Part shown: positions 56,070-64,000 of the stretch, piece by piece
Position numbering within the stretch: position 1 is the first letter of the stretch
Layout: the number at the start of each line of letters is the position of its first letter
DNA from: JBGSYJ01 sp041750915
GTDB taxonomy: Bacteria; Acidobacteriota; Thermoanaerobaculia; Gp7-AA8
Direction of reading: 5' to 3'
Assembly (NCBI GenBank): GCA_041750915.1
Contig: JBGSYJ010000241.1
Coordinates: 1-64,000, forward strand
DNA: 64,000 nucleotides
Made by a program: the position numbers and the translations under genes
Notes under the pieces: model-generated
What the model saw: only the letters and a program-made list of their open reading frames with translations
Database searches by the model: none
What the model was told of the DNA's origin: nothing

Positions 56070-56380
56070 CTATCTAGCGAATTCTCAGCGCCCCGCAGCA
56101 CGCCGAACGCCACGAGCGGGCTGTCTCGATCAAAGGATGTCTCAAAGCGTGTCTGGCCATGTGCCCCTGATGCAGGGTCCTTACACAATCTATTCTCATC
56201 CAACGATTTGCGTAGGTTGCCTAGCCGCTCGGCCTCCTGATTGGCCATCAGGTTCCGCCTAGCCCAGCGAAAACTGATTAAGCTGCACGTAGCCCGCATC
56301 ACGACGTAGACGCCGATGATCCAGCGGTGGCGGCACGCAGCTTCACCGACGAGTTCGAAAAATTCTCGATGGCGGGTCAT
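56054..56380 (-). CDS. possible 108-aa protein
   Basis: ATG-started frame MTRHREFFELVGEAACRHRW, with one hydrophobic stretch (IIGVYVVMRATCSLISF) and the basic helix WARRNLMANQEAERLGNLRK. No ribosome-binding site at proper spacing and no known family. The segment encoding MANQEA is also present near 37258-37285. Doubtful. Confidence 0.25.
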   Translation of the reverse strand: MTRHREFFELVGEAACRHRWIIGVYVVMRATCSLISFRWARRNLMANQEAERLGNLRKSLDENRLCKDPASGAHGQTRFETSFDRDSPLVAFGVLRGAENSLDSYSLR

Positions 56381-56681
56381 CGACGAAGGCGCTGCCTCCT
56401 CTTGCCGCGAGATGTGACAAAAAGAACACTCCGGGATATTCGACGCGAACTATTCGTGCCGTGCACCGGAGAATCCCTCGGTTACGGAGGATCGCCAAAC
56501 ATCTCTACGAATTCAGCCGGAAAGTTCCTCAGAATGTAAGGTTCTGATGCCATGAGGGGCGGCGCATCCACAGCGAGTAGAGGCAGCGTTCATCTCTTGC
56601 GCGACTGAGCCCTGATACGCATATAGCAGGCGAGGACCGACGCGGTGTTGAGGCATGGATTGTCGAGGAAAGGAGCCTGCC

Positions 56682-56878
56682 ATGGAGAAGTACTACGCAG
56701 CATTCTATGCCTTCCCATTGGACGCGCGCTCGTTTATAGCGTCAGGGTCGGGTCCGCTCACTCCGGCTGCAGACTTGATTCTGATGCGGTGACTGGTGCG
56801 GATGATCTCGATCCGACGCCGCACGAACGAGACAATGGGACTGCTGACTCAGACGTTACACAGGACCCCATCGATTAG
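56682..56878 (+). CDS. possible small peptide gene with a frameshift
   Basis: ATG at 56682 is preceded by AAAGGAG at ideal spacing. It opens MEKYYAAFYAFPLDARSFIA and runs 36 codons to TGA at 56792; the neighbouring frame then carries an acidic, coding-like tail (DSDAVTGADDLDPTPHERDN, DSDVTQDPID) to 56878. Joined by a one-base shift the two would give about 65 aa. Could be a short secreted or precursor-type peptide; evidence is limited to the start signal and composition. Confidence 0.3.
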
Positions 56879-57005
56879 CGGCGGCTAAACGCCGCAAGGA
56901 ATTCGCTCGCCCATGTTGAAAATGCCTGCCAATGGGTGATCCGTTGGTTCACGCGAAGGGAGAAGGACTCCCTCGCAGCGGTGGCCTGAACCCAGGCGGC
57001 CCTGA

Positions 57006-58476
57006 TCACAACGACGCTTGGCTCAGTCGCCGCAAAGCCGCCTGCGCCACCTGTCGGTCACTGTGAGGTATTCTTTGGCCTTGAATGAGTTGCACCGTTT
57101 CCGTGCCCTTCCCAAGCAAGACGACCACCCCGTCAGGACGCGCGGCCTGAATGGCTGCTTCGATCGCTGAACATCGGTCCAGAATGACGCGCACGCGACC
57201 CGACGTGGAGCCGGTCGTCACTCCCTTCATCATGTCGCTGATAATCGCAGCCGGATGCTCTGAGCCTGGATTATCGCTCGTGAGGATGCAATGCTCAGAA
57301 CCTGCGACCGCCGCCCGGGCCATCAACGGCCGCTTTCCTTTGTCGCTGTTCTGGCTGCACCCCAATACCACGACGCGTCGGCGCCGCCCAGCCAATGGCG
57401 CCAATGCCTCCAGGACTGCTGTTACGCTCTCCGGGGTATGAGCGTAGTCGACGTACACGTCTATTCCACTATTACTGTCTAAATATTCAAGTCGTCCGAA
57501 TCCGATTGGCATGCCGAAGGCCCTCGATTGCGACATCTACGCCGACGAGTTCCTGCGTCAGCGCGAACGCCCCCAACAGGTTGTACAGATTGTGCTTGCC
57601 AAGTAATGGAGTGAGGAGTTCCCTGCCACAAAGCGAAAGACTCATGCCATGGGGAGTGAAGCGATACTCATCAGGCCGAATATCGCCGTTATCGAGACCA
57701 TACGTGATCACTCGCCCACGGACCATCTTTCGGATCTCACGACCGATCGGATCATCAATGTTCAAGACAATGACGCAATCCGGGGTTTGAAGGGATGAGT
57801 CGATGAAGAGTCGCGCCTTCGCGGCTGCGTATGCTTCCCATCCACCGTGGTATTCCAGGTGATCGGAGCCAAGATTAGTAAATACCACTCCGGAAAATTT
57901 CAGGCCGTGCAGTCGGTTTTCGGCAATGCCAATCGAGCTGGCCTCCAGCACCACCTTGGTAGCACCGTTCCCGAGCATGTGGCGCAACAGACCATGAAGC
58001 TCGAAGGGTTCCGGTGTTGTATTGCTGCTGGGTCGATGCCCCTCCGGTGATTTGCGTATGAGGGAACTTATCATGCCGATGCGAACGCCCGCATAGCGCA
58101 GGACATCGTGAATCAAATGGCAGACCGTGGTCTTTCCCTTTGTCCCAGTCACACCATACAGTGCCAGTGCATCGTGAGCGTTCTCAAAGAAATTCGCCGC
58201 CATCAACGCATATGCCTGTTGCGGGCACTGCACGATGATTCTGCACGCAGAAGGTTCGGATTGGGCATCAGCGTCATCAGTCCCGACGAGAACACCGGAC
58301 GCTCCTGCGCTGAGTGCCGCGTTCTCACTGCTCGTTGGCATCCACTTCAAGCCCAGCTTTCCGAAAATCGCCCCCGGCCGAATATTGTTCGGATGCATTG
58401 CTAATGAGGACACTTCCAGTTCTTCGTCGATCTGTGCGAGAACATCAATGCCCGACATCAATTCGCGAAGCTTCAT
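57006..58476 (-). pseudogene. Mur ligase (MurE-like) split by a frameshift
   Basis: ATP-dependent amide ligase of the MurE type. N-terminal substrate domain, then P-loop GVTGTKGKTTVCHL, the SSIGIAENRLHGLKFSGVVF..NLGSDHLEYHGG central motifs, and LLGKHNLYNLLGAFALTQEL. Near 57505 the frame shifts: after VDVAIEGLRH the sense continues as FGMPIGFGRLEYLDSNSG, DVYVDYAHTPESV and LGCSQNSDKGKRPLMARAA, ending SDRQVAQAALRRLS. Reconstructed length about 490 aa. The linked CapA-like and NlpC/P60 genes suggest a dedicated cell-wall or poly-amino-acid ligase rather than the housekeeping MurE. Its start overlaps the preceding stop (ATGA). Confidence 0.85.
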
Positions 58477-59334
58477 GCATCGAACTCCTCAACCCGCCCC
58501 TCCACCACCATTCCCTTCGAAGATGAGGCATGGATGATGCTCATGCCACCGCAAGGCAGTCGCAAGAGGAGCCCCACGTGCACGGTGTTTGGTAGGCCGG
58601 CGCTGCTAAACCGCAATCGTGGAATCGCAGCGGCCAGTTGATTAGTGGAGTGGCGTGGAATGATCCTGGCCGCAACCTCCCGGTACAGGCGCTGTGCGAG
58701 ACCCGAACAATCCATTCCCGACTTCGTCGTCCCGCCGGCACAGTATGGCGTACCCAAAAATGACCGCGCTATGTCAAGCCACCGTCTGTCTGTTGGGTTG
58801 ACGGCCTGGAAGGCACGCGGTTGCACATCGGCAAGCGGATCATTTGTCCAGCCCACAGTTCCATCGCTGGCACGGACTAACCAGGCCTCCTTGGTTAGTG
58901 CAATCAACCTGACTGGACCGTCGCCGGACACTATTTCCGACGCAAGGGTTACGCACGTGCGTTCGCGCCACAAACGCGTAACCGGACGAACCGCCGATCG
59001 CAGCTTGGCCTTCTCTTCCAGACATGAAAAACTAACGAGAAGGCGCCATCGTGGCCCGATGACCTCTCTGAGCCCGTTCGTGAGGCTGGCCCCAAGTTCC
59101 TTGAGTAATACACATCCTCGCACCCAAAGCACCCGGTTGTCCCGGTCCACGTCAAGGTCCCACTCCATCCAGGTCCAGGGCGTACTGGCGGATGAGTCCG
59201 TCGCGTACGCGTTCAAGATAGGCCGTCGTAAGAGCAGAAATGAGCTCCACCTCGCCCGCCCCGACACGAGAGATGCTGAGCGATGCCGGAACCGACGCAT
59301 CGCGGTATCGAGGATGAAGAAAGTCTTCCATCAC
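58473..59334 (-). CDS. NlpC/P60-type peptidase with N-terminal SH3-like region (frameshifted)
   Basis: The genuine start is ATG 59334 (MMEDFLHPRYRDAS..), overlapping the CapA stop. The frame shifts near 59155: after IRQYALDLDG the sense continues EWDLDVDRDNRVLWVRGCVL. The SH3-like part is EAWLVRASDGTVGWTNDP. The catalytic domain carries ARSFLGTPYCAGGTTKSG, MDCSGLAQRLYREV (nucleophile Cys), then NTVHVGLLLRLPCGG and IIHASSSKG, giving the first and second His positions. Such enzymes cut gamma-D-glutamyl bonds in peptidoglycan or poly-gamma-glutamate. The indel may be a sequencing error. Confidence 0.75.
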
Positions 59335-60458
59335 GCTGCAGTCTGGATCACTCCACGGCCGCTTGAATTCCTAATCACGGTTCCAAACGATCGGCTGATG
59401 GCGATGAGATGTTCCAGCAGGGCATCCGCGTCATGCCCGTAGAGAATTGCCGGCTGATAGCGACCACGAACGGGAACAATCTCCACGGACCGCACATGAT
59501 GGTTCGCGATCTTCAGCTTTACGAGCATGTTGTCCCCCCAGTAAGAATGATCATGACCAAAGATAAAGTTTCCGAGAGAATAGAAGATTGGGCGCTGCCG
59601 GTAAATCTCAATGCTCCCCGGAACATGCGGATGATGTCCAAGTATCACGTCGGCGCCGCAATCGACGAAATCACGAGCGAGTTCAACGAGCCGGGGCCAC
59701 GGAGTCGCACGGTTCTCTAGGCCCCAGTGGATGGACAAAACTAGAACATCCACGGACGCTCGAATACGGCTAATATCCTGCCCGACGACGAGCGGATTGA
59801 GTGGCGCAACCCCGCAATCGCGAGTGCTGGCATAAATCCAGTCAGGGCCAACCATCGAATACCCCAGGAACCCGATGGTTTCGCTACCTATCGAGATGAC
59901 GGCTGGCGACCGTGCATCCTCAAGGCAGACGCCAGCCCCTACGATTGCGATGCCGCTTTCGCGCAACGCCTCTAAAGTATCGTGGAACGCTAGCTCTCCG
60001 TAGTCAAGCGCATGGTTGTTCGCAAACGAGAGTACGCGAAAGCCGGCGGTTGCCATCGCTTGTGCGTGGTTAGGGCTGGCCTGATAATTAATATCATTGG
60101 AAGCGGGACGTCCTCGACGGGAGAGGGGACACTCAAGATTGCCGAACACCATATCGGAGCCACGCAGTTCATCCGCCATAGCCCGAAACACGTAATTTGC
60201 GTCGTTCTCCACCGCCTTCGGAAGTTCGACTGGGAGGCTCGTTGCCGCATGCGACGTCGCGTGAATACCTTGAGTGGAACGATCAAGAGAAGCTAGCCAT
60301 TGATGACTTTCTGACGAATTGATGAATGGGATCTTGTAGTTGGACTCTAAACCAATCACACACGATGAGACTTCAGGATAGTGGTAGAAGACTCGCGGTG
60401 GTTGCAACCGACGATCCAACATGATGTCGCCCACTGCGGAAATCGTTACCGAGCTCAC
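59331..60458 (-). CDS. CapA-like metallophosphatase-fold protein (PGA_cap)
   Basis: 375 aa. Contains the CapA/PGA_cap series: SAVGDIMLDRRL, VFGNLECPLSRRG, SFANNHALDYGELAFHDTLE, GYSMVGPDWIY, LSIHWGLENRATPWP, GADVILGHHPHVPGSIEIYR and PIFYSLGNFIFGHDHSYWGD, i.e. the metal-binding Asp/Asn/His set. CapA supports poly-gamma-glutamate synthesis or transport. No signal peptide or anchor is visible, unlike surface CapA, so a cytoplasmic hydrolase or ligase-associated role is possible. It overlaps both neighbours by four bases and belongs with the Mur ligase and NlpC/P60 genes. Confidence 0.85.
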   Translation of the reverse strand: MSSVTISAVGDIMLDRRLQPPRVFYHYPEVSSCVIGLESNYKIPFINSSESHQWLASLDRSTQGIHATSHAATSLPVELPKAVENDANYVFRAMADELRGSDMVFGNLECPLSRRGRPASNDINYQASPNHAQAMATAGFRVLSFANNHALDYGELAFHDTLEALRESGIAIVGAGVCLEDARSPAVISIGSETIGFLGYSMVGPDWIYASTRDCGVAPLNPLVVGQDISRIRASVDVLVLSIHWGLENRATPWPRLVELARDFVDCGADVILGHHPHVPGSIEIYRQRPIFYSLGNFIFGHDHSYWGDNMLVKLKIANHHVRSVEIVPVRGRYQPAILYGHDADALLEHLIAISRSFGTVIRNSSGRGVIQTAA

Positions 60459-63400
60459 TCCAGAGTCACCGAGGTCGACTGCTTAGCACCGATCGACGCC
60501 TGAACATGGCTGGTTCCAAGCGAGATCTGGTAAGACCCGGGCGGCAGGCCAGACAGGCTGAATGGAACACCAGCCTTGACAGAAGGCCAACTTCCGATCC
60601 GTTGAAGCAACGCCGTCAGGTTCCAGCCGTTGGGGCCCAGAATCTGCGGCGTACCCTCGAACTTGGAGTTCACGAGTAATGCGCCACTGGGCCCCATGCG
60701 AACCATTATCCCCTTGAGCCATTGATCAGAGGTGAGCCAGGTTCCTAAAACCCAACCCTCTGTATGCATCACGGCGTAACGGAGTTGACGCGGTGGTATA
60801 TCGCGAAACCGCATTTTCACCCAACCCGTCGAGTCGGTCGTAGCAATCATCATGTTACCGGTGTCAGTTTCTACAAACACGAATGCATTTGAGCCGGCAC
60901 TGCCGCTAGCTGCCAGGACCTGCACGCGTATCTCATCGCGGTTAAGGTTTCCCAGCTCAAGCCTGACCGGCTGCGACTCGCGTCCCAATTCGATCTGGAC
61001 CTCGATAACATCGCTGAAGTCATCGCCGAGCCTAGCTCGCAATCGGTGGTTACCGGGAAGCAGTCCCCCCATCGCAAAGGTGCCGTCTGACTTTGTCACC
61101 GCGCTCCCTGGTCCACCTATCTCCTCGACCGTAGCGAATCGCGCTGGGCGCGAATCCCCGTCGACAACCATACCCCGGATAGTAGACGCGTCGTACTGGA
61201 GCATGATCGACTGCTGCGACTGAGATTCCACCTTGACTGTCTTGGACGGGGTGGTTCCGTGCTCGGCACCGATCCACCGTACGTTCCAAATTGCAGGATT
61301 GATCTCGCTCGTCTCGAACGTGCCGTCAAGGGCAACCTGTGTGGAAACCTGACCGGAGCCGCCGAGGACGCGCTGTTGTGTCGCTCCAAGCGGCGAAGAC
61401 TGATTGTAAATCACACCTGCAAGCGCCCCGGCGGCGGCAGGAGTCCAGACGAGCGTGCCGCCAGCTGCAGGGCGGTCACCGATCAGCACTCTGCCGCTAA
61501 CGATGACGTCCTGCACTGAACACTCGACCTCAAAAATGTCATCTTGGCGAGGAATCTCAACGCTGTGTTCGCAAACGACGGTTCTGTCACGCGACAGGCT
61601 GACCCGCACGGGTCCAGGCGGTACTTGGCGGATGGTCGCGGATCCATCCTGCATGGCTGCGGATAAGCGGTCAATTTCACCCGTATTCTCGTCTATCGAG
61701 ATGTTCGCGGTCCCAGTGAAATCCGAATTAGATGTAACTCGAACTGTCGTTCCCTTCTCGAGTCGAATATCGCCAATGTCTGACAGCCCAGTGCTGCCGT
61801 CGACCGTGACGGAACGAAAGGCACGTGCATAACCGGGTAGATCAAAGCGCAGAAGCGAGGGCTGGGGCCCAATCCCTCGGAGAGTAAACATCCCTTCGTC
61901 TTCACTTAGTGTTCGCAACGTATTACCTGATGACCACGAGAGCAATGGTCCTCCGGTAATCGGTCGCGTTGTCCACACTGCCACGCCTTTCGCAGGCATT
62001 CCATCTTCGGTGACGACACGCCCGCGAATCCGGTTACCCGTTTCGGGGTGTAAGACTCCAAGGTCAAGATCTTCCCCTCGCCTTCCTTGGACTTCGCGCA
62101 GCAAGCTCAGAGTGGACGGCGAGACAAACTCAAGACGCAAGGCCTTATCCGGTTCCACCGCCACCTGGAAATCGCCACCAACGATCCGCTCCTCTCGCGA
62201 GTGCCCGCCATCGAGAATTCGGACTGCTGCGCCTTCGATCTGTTCGCCCGAAGCCTCAATGAATCGTCCAGTTACAACGAACGCGCGAGTGACTTCAACT
62301 GTCACCTCCCGCGACAGCGGCGCGCCAAGTGTTTTCTTAAAATCAAGGTACCCGCTTGCCTCGACAGCCACATCGAGGGGATTGGCAACTGACACGTCGT
62401 CCAGCACGGCCAATCCCTTTTTGTTTGAGATAGCCCTTCGGCCGAACTTCGCGCTAACCAGTGCGCCCACTACAGGCCTCAGGTCAGTGTCGTCAACAAC
62501 ACGAACGGTGAGCTGCTCGCCGCTCACGAGAACTATTGGCCCCAGGTCCATGTGCTGGTCGCCTAGGGACACCTCCGTGAGACGTGGCGCAAAGCCCTCC
62601 CGCCGCATCGCCAGAACGAACTTGCTTCGTGCTGGTAAGTTTTTCAGCATCCATCTGCCGTCCTCGGTCGTTTTTCCTCGACGCGCCGCGATCACGCTAG
62701 CTCCCGACAACCAGCCTTCGGCGGTGACTTCGACGCCCTCAAGTGGATGATCCTTTCCATCGACCACCGTGCCCGTGATGGAGAACCCCTCGCTCATTGT
62801 GATTACGGCCGGGAATTCGCCGATTTTCAGAGGAACGGCTTTGGCCGCATGGTTAGCTTCAGTGAGTACCAGCGTGAGCGACGCGCGATTCGGAAGGGAT
62901 TCAATCTGGGCAATTCCCTGTCGGCTGATATACTGCGCGGCAAGTTGCGGATTTCCTTTATCAAGGATCGTCATGATCGCAATATTGGCGTCCAACGGCG
63001 TTCCATCTGCGCTTTCCACCCGAAAACTCTGGCTCGTCGCGGGCAAGATGACGAGCGGGCTCTTCGAGGCAAGCGACGGTGTTACACTCGCCCACCAAGT
63101 GCCTTCATCACGCCCCAGCACCCGCACCCTCCATTCCGCGTCTTGCGCGTATGGAACCTCGATCACCCCATTTGCTGGAACAGGCCAAGAAGGCAACATC
63201 GATTCAGGAACCTCAAGCCACATGGCCTTTGGTGCTGCACGCAACCGGAAGGCCTCTGCGCTCCTTTTTGGCTCAACTTCAAGCCTCATTTTTCTGACAT
63301 CATCATCCGGACTCATCTTCGGATCTAATGGGCGATTGGGCGAGAAGCGAAACGGCGGGATTTCGTCAGACCATGCCCATCCAAACGCTAGCTCTCCGGG

Positions 63401-63529
63401 AGCCGAGTCCGACATCGCCGTCCAAACCCCGTCCGCATAACTAACGACCTGGAGTCTCTCCGATTTCGGCCGATCGCCACCATGGGCCGAGGCCGCAACC
63501 AAGAGCGCGACCGCTGCGATCCATCTCAT
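60455..63529 (-). CDS. large secreted protein with carboxypeptidase-regulatory-like repeats
   Basis: Start ATG 63529 gives a signal peptide MRWIAAVALLVAASAHG and overlaps the previous stop (ATGA); the frame upstream of it is antisense-like and rejected. 1024 aa. After an N-terminal beta region come repeated CarboxypepD_reg-type Ig-like modules (FSITGTVVDGKDHPLEGVEV..TEDGRWMLKNLP; NRIRGRVVTEDGMPAKGVAV; STIRGMVVDGDSRPARFATV..KSDGTFAMGGLLPGNHRL). The last domain ends SLSGLPPGSYQISLGTSHVQ. Probably an extracellular or surface structural protein of the capsule-like operon. Confidence 0.85.
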   Translation of the reverse strand: MRWIAAVALLVAASAHGGDRPKSERLQVVSYADGVWTAMSDSAPGELAFGWAWSDEIPPFRFSPNRPLDPKMSPDDDVRKMRLEVEPKRSAEAFRLRAAPKAMWLEVPESMLPSWPVPANGVIEVPYAQDAEWRVRVLGRDEGTWWASVTPSLASKSPLVILPATSQSFRVESADGTPLDANIAIMTILDKGNPQLAAQYISRQGIAQIESLPNRASLTLVLTEANHAAKAVPLKIGEFPAVITMSEGFSITGTVVDGKDHPLEGVEVTAEGWLSGASVIAARRGKTTEDGRWMLKNLPARSKFVLAMRREGFAPRLTEVSLGDQHMDLGPIVLVSGEQLTVRVVDDTDLRPVVGALVSAKFGRRAISNKKGLAVLDDVSVANPLDVAVEASGYLDFKKTLGAPLSREVTVEVTRAFVVTGRFIEASGEQIEGAAVRILDGGHSREERIVGGDFQVAVEPDKALRLEFVSPSTLSLLREVQGRRGEDLDLGVLHPETGNRIRGRVVTEDGMPAKGVAVWTTRPITGGPLLSWSSGNTLRTLSEDEGMFTLRGIGPQPSLLRFDLPGYARAFRSVTVDGSTGLSDIGDIRLEKGTTVRVTSNSDFTGTANISIDENTGEIDRLSAAMQDGSATIRQVPPGPVRVSLSRDRTVVCEHSVEIPRQDDIFEVECSVQDVIVSGRVLIGDRPAAGGTLVWTPAAAGALAGVIYNQSSPLGATQQRVLGGSGQVSTQVALDGTFETSEINPAIWNVRWIGAEHGTTPSKTVKVESQSQQSIMLQYDASTIRGMVVDGDSRPARFATVEEIGGPGSAVTKSDGTFAMGGLLPGNHRLRARLGDDFSDVIEVQIELGRESQPVRLELGNLNRDEIRVQVLAASGSAGSNAFVFVETDTGNMMIATTDSTGWVKMRFRDIPPRQLRYAVMHTEGWVLGTWLTSDQWLKGIMVRMGPSGALLVNSKFEGTPQILGPNGWNLTALLQRIGSWPSVKAGVPFSLSGLPPGSYQISLGTSHVQASIGAKQSTSVTLE

Positions 63530-64000
63530 TGCCACTCCGCCAATATGAGGCGTCCAGCGGTGGGAGCTCCATCGTTTCGCCAGCGGGCGGAGAGATTCAT
63601 TAGAAACGCGACTTCCTTTTCCATTAGATCGGCTCGCAACGAGGCGACGTCGGTAGGTGCCGTAAACGGGAGCCGCAGGACACTGGCCGGCCTGTCCCGA
63701 TGCAGTACGACCATTGACCAGTGAGTAATGCCATCGATCACCTCCCGAACCACTAAGGCTGGCCCCTCGGGCATAGCGAGCACATCGTCGACGACACGCT
63801 TCTGCTTGAGCCACTGCATTCGAGCTTCTGGGTCCTTCATGTATAAGAGTTGCTGCGGCTGGGAAAGTTCGCACTCGTCAAAAACATTCAACGGTTCTGT
63901 CTGCCACACATGGGCTAATTTGCCGTCTTTTTGATAGAGAAAAACACCAGGCTCGACGCCCGGTACGACAACATACGAGCCGTCCGGAAAAAACCGAACT
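63526..64000 (-). CDS. unrecognised protein, C-terminal part only
   Basis: The minus frame is open beyond base 64000. Visible sequence: RFFPDGSYVVVPGVEPGVF, LYQKDGKLAHVWQTEPLNVF, DECELSQPQQLLYMKDPEAR, IDGITHWSMVVLHRDRPASV and LRADLMEKEVAFLMNLSARW, ending at TGA 63526-63528, which overlaps the next gene's ATG. The F-P-DGSYVV.PG..PG.F.Y..DG pattern suggests a beta-propeller or beta-rich exported protein. Probably the upstream part of the five-gene operon. Confidence 0.7.
   Translation of the reverse strand, partial: VRFFPDGSYVVVPGVEPGVFLYQKDGKLAHVWQTEPLNVFDECELSQPQQLLYMKDPEARMQWLKQKRVVDDVLAMPEGPALVVREVIDGITHWSMVVLHRDRPASVLRLPFTAPTDVASLRADLMEKEVAFLMNLSARWRNDGAPTAGRLILAEWQ

Noticed and set aside
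63530..63874. N-terminal extension of the large secreted protein to 63874
   Set aside because: Removes the signal peptide from the N-terminus and overlaps the upstream gene fully; the ATGA start at 63529 is much better.

Overview
This looks like an accessory or defence-rich stretch of a bacterial chromosome. Taxonomy is an inference only: the RHS/YD-repeat proteins with NBR1-type Ig repeats, a NALKHGL-type hypothetical, ATGA-coupled operons of secreted proteins and decayed IS elements would suit an Acidobacteriota-like soil or groundwater bacterium, but nothing here proves it. No rRNA, tRNA or CRISPR array was seen.
Layout. 1-3.8 kb: partial RtcB RNA ligase, a VapBC toxin-antitoxin pair with a palindromic operator, a DUF559 remnant between inverted copies of a palindromic repeat, a 37-bp tandem repeat. 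5.1-9.8 kb: type I restriction-modification operon hsdR-hsdM-hsdS with an unusually short, one-TRD hsdS. 10-18.4 kb: unknown proteins (one membrane-linked, one possibly PIN-like), a retron-like reverse transcriptase operon (70-aa protein, XRE regulator, RT) preceded by a highly structured non-coding segment, a DUF4365-TPR protein, a DUF3800-like protein and a HEPN-LprI fusion. 18.7-21.8 kb: a MITE-like element with 32-bp perfect inverted repeats, then a complete three-gene ABC-3C system (HNH-CTD protein, middle component, DUF2326 ATPase). 23.7-24.9 kb: a dead IS3-family element whose orfA carries an internal inversion. 25.2-35.3 kb: a glycine-zipper protein, a frameshifted cationic membrane protein, then a minus-strand operon of secreted RHS proteins ending in a RelE/ParE-like toxin tip plus a 65-aa candidate immunity protein. 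35.7-42.5 kb: decay zone (methyltransferase, transposase and RelE-helicase pseudogenes). 42.6-44.5 kb: anti-phage dCTP deaminase plus a previously overlooked 59-aa ORF. 44.5-49 kb: PLD, XRE and Argonaute relics around small membrane proteins. 49-55.8 kb: heme peroxidase, subtilase, cobalamin-binding radical SAM RiPP methyltransferase, a small protein resembling the subtilase prodomain, and a 2OG oxygenase: a candidate RiPP-type cluster. 57-64 kb: five ATGA-coupled minus-strand genes (unknown protein, secreted carboxypeptidase-regulatory-repeat protein, CapA-like, NlpC/P60-like, Mur ligase).
Many genes are broken by single-base frameshifts, several in or beside short homopolymers (AAA, TTT, GGG), so either decay or residual long-read indel error must be considered before any gene is called dead. 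The strongest candidates for new biology are the retron-like operon with its upstream structured RNA, the subtilase/radical SAM/prodomain-like/2OG cluster, the HEPN-LprI fusion, and the CapA/NlpC/Mur-ligase operon.
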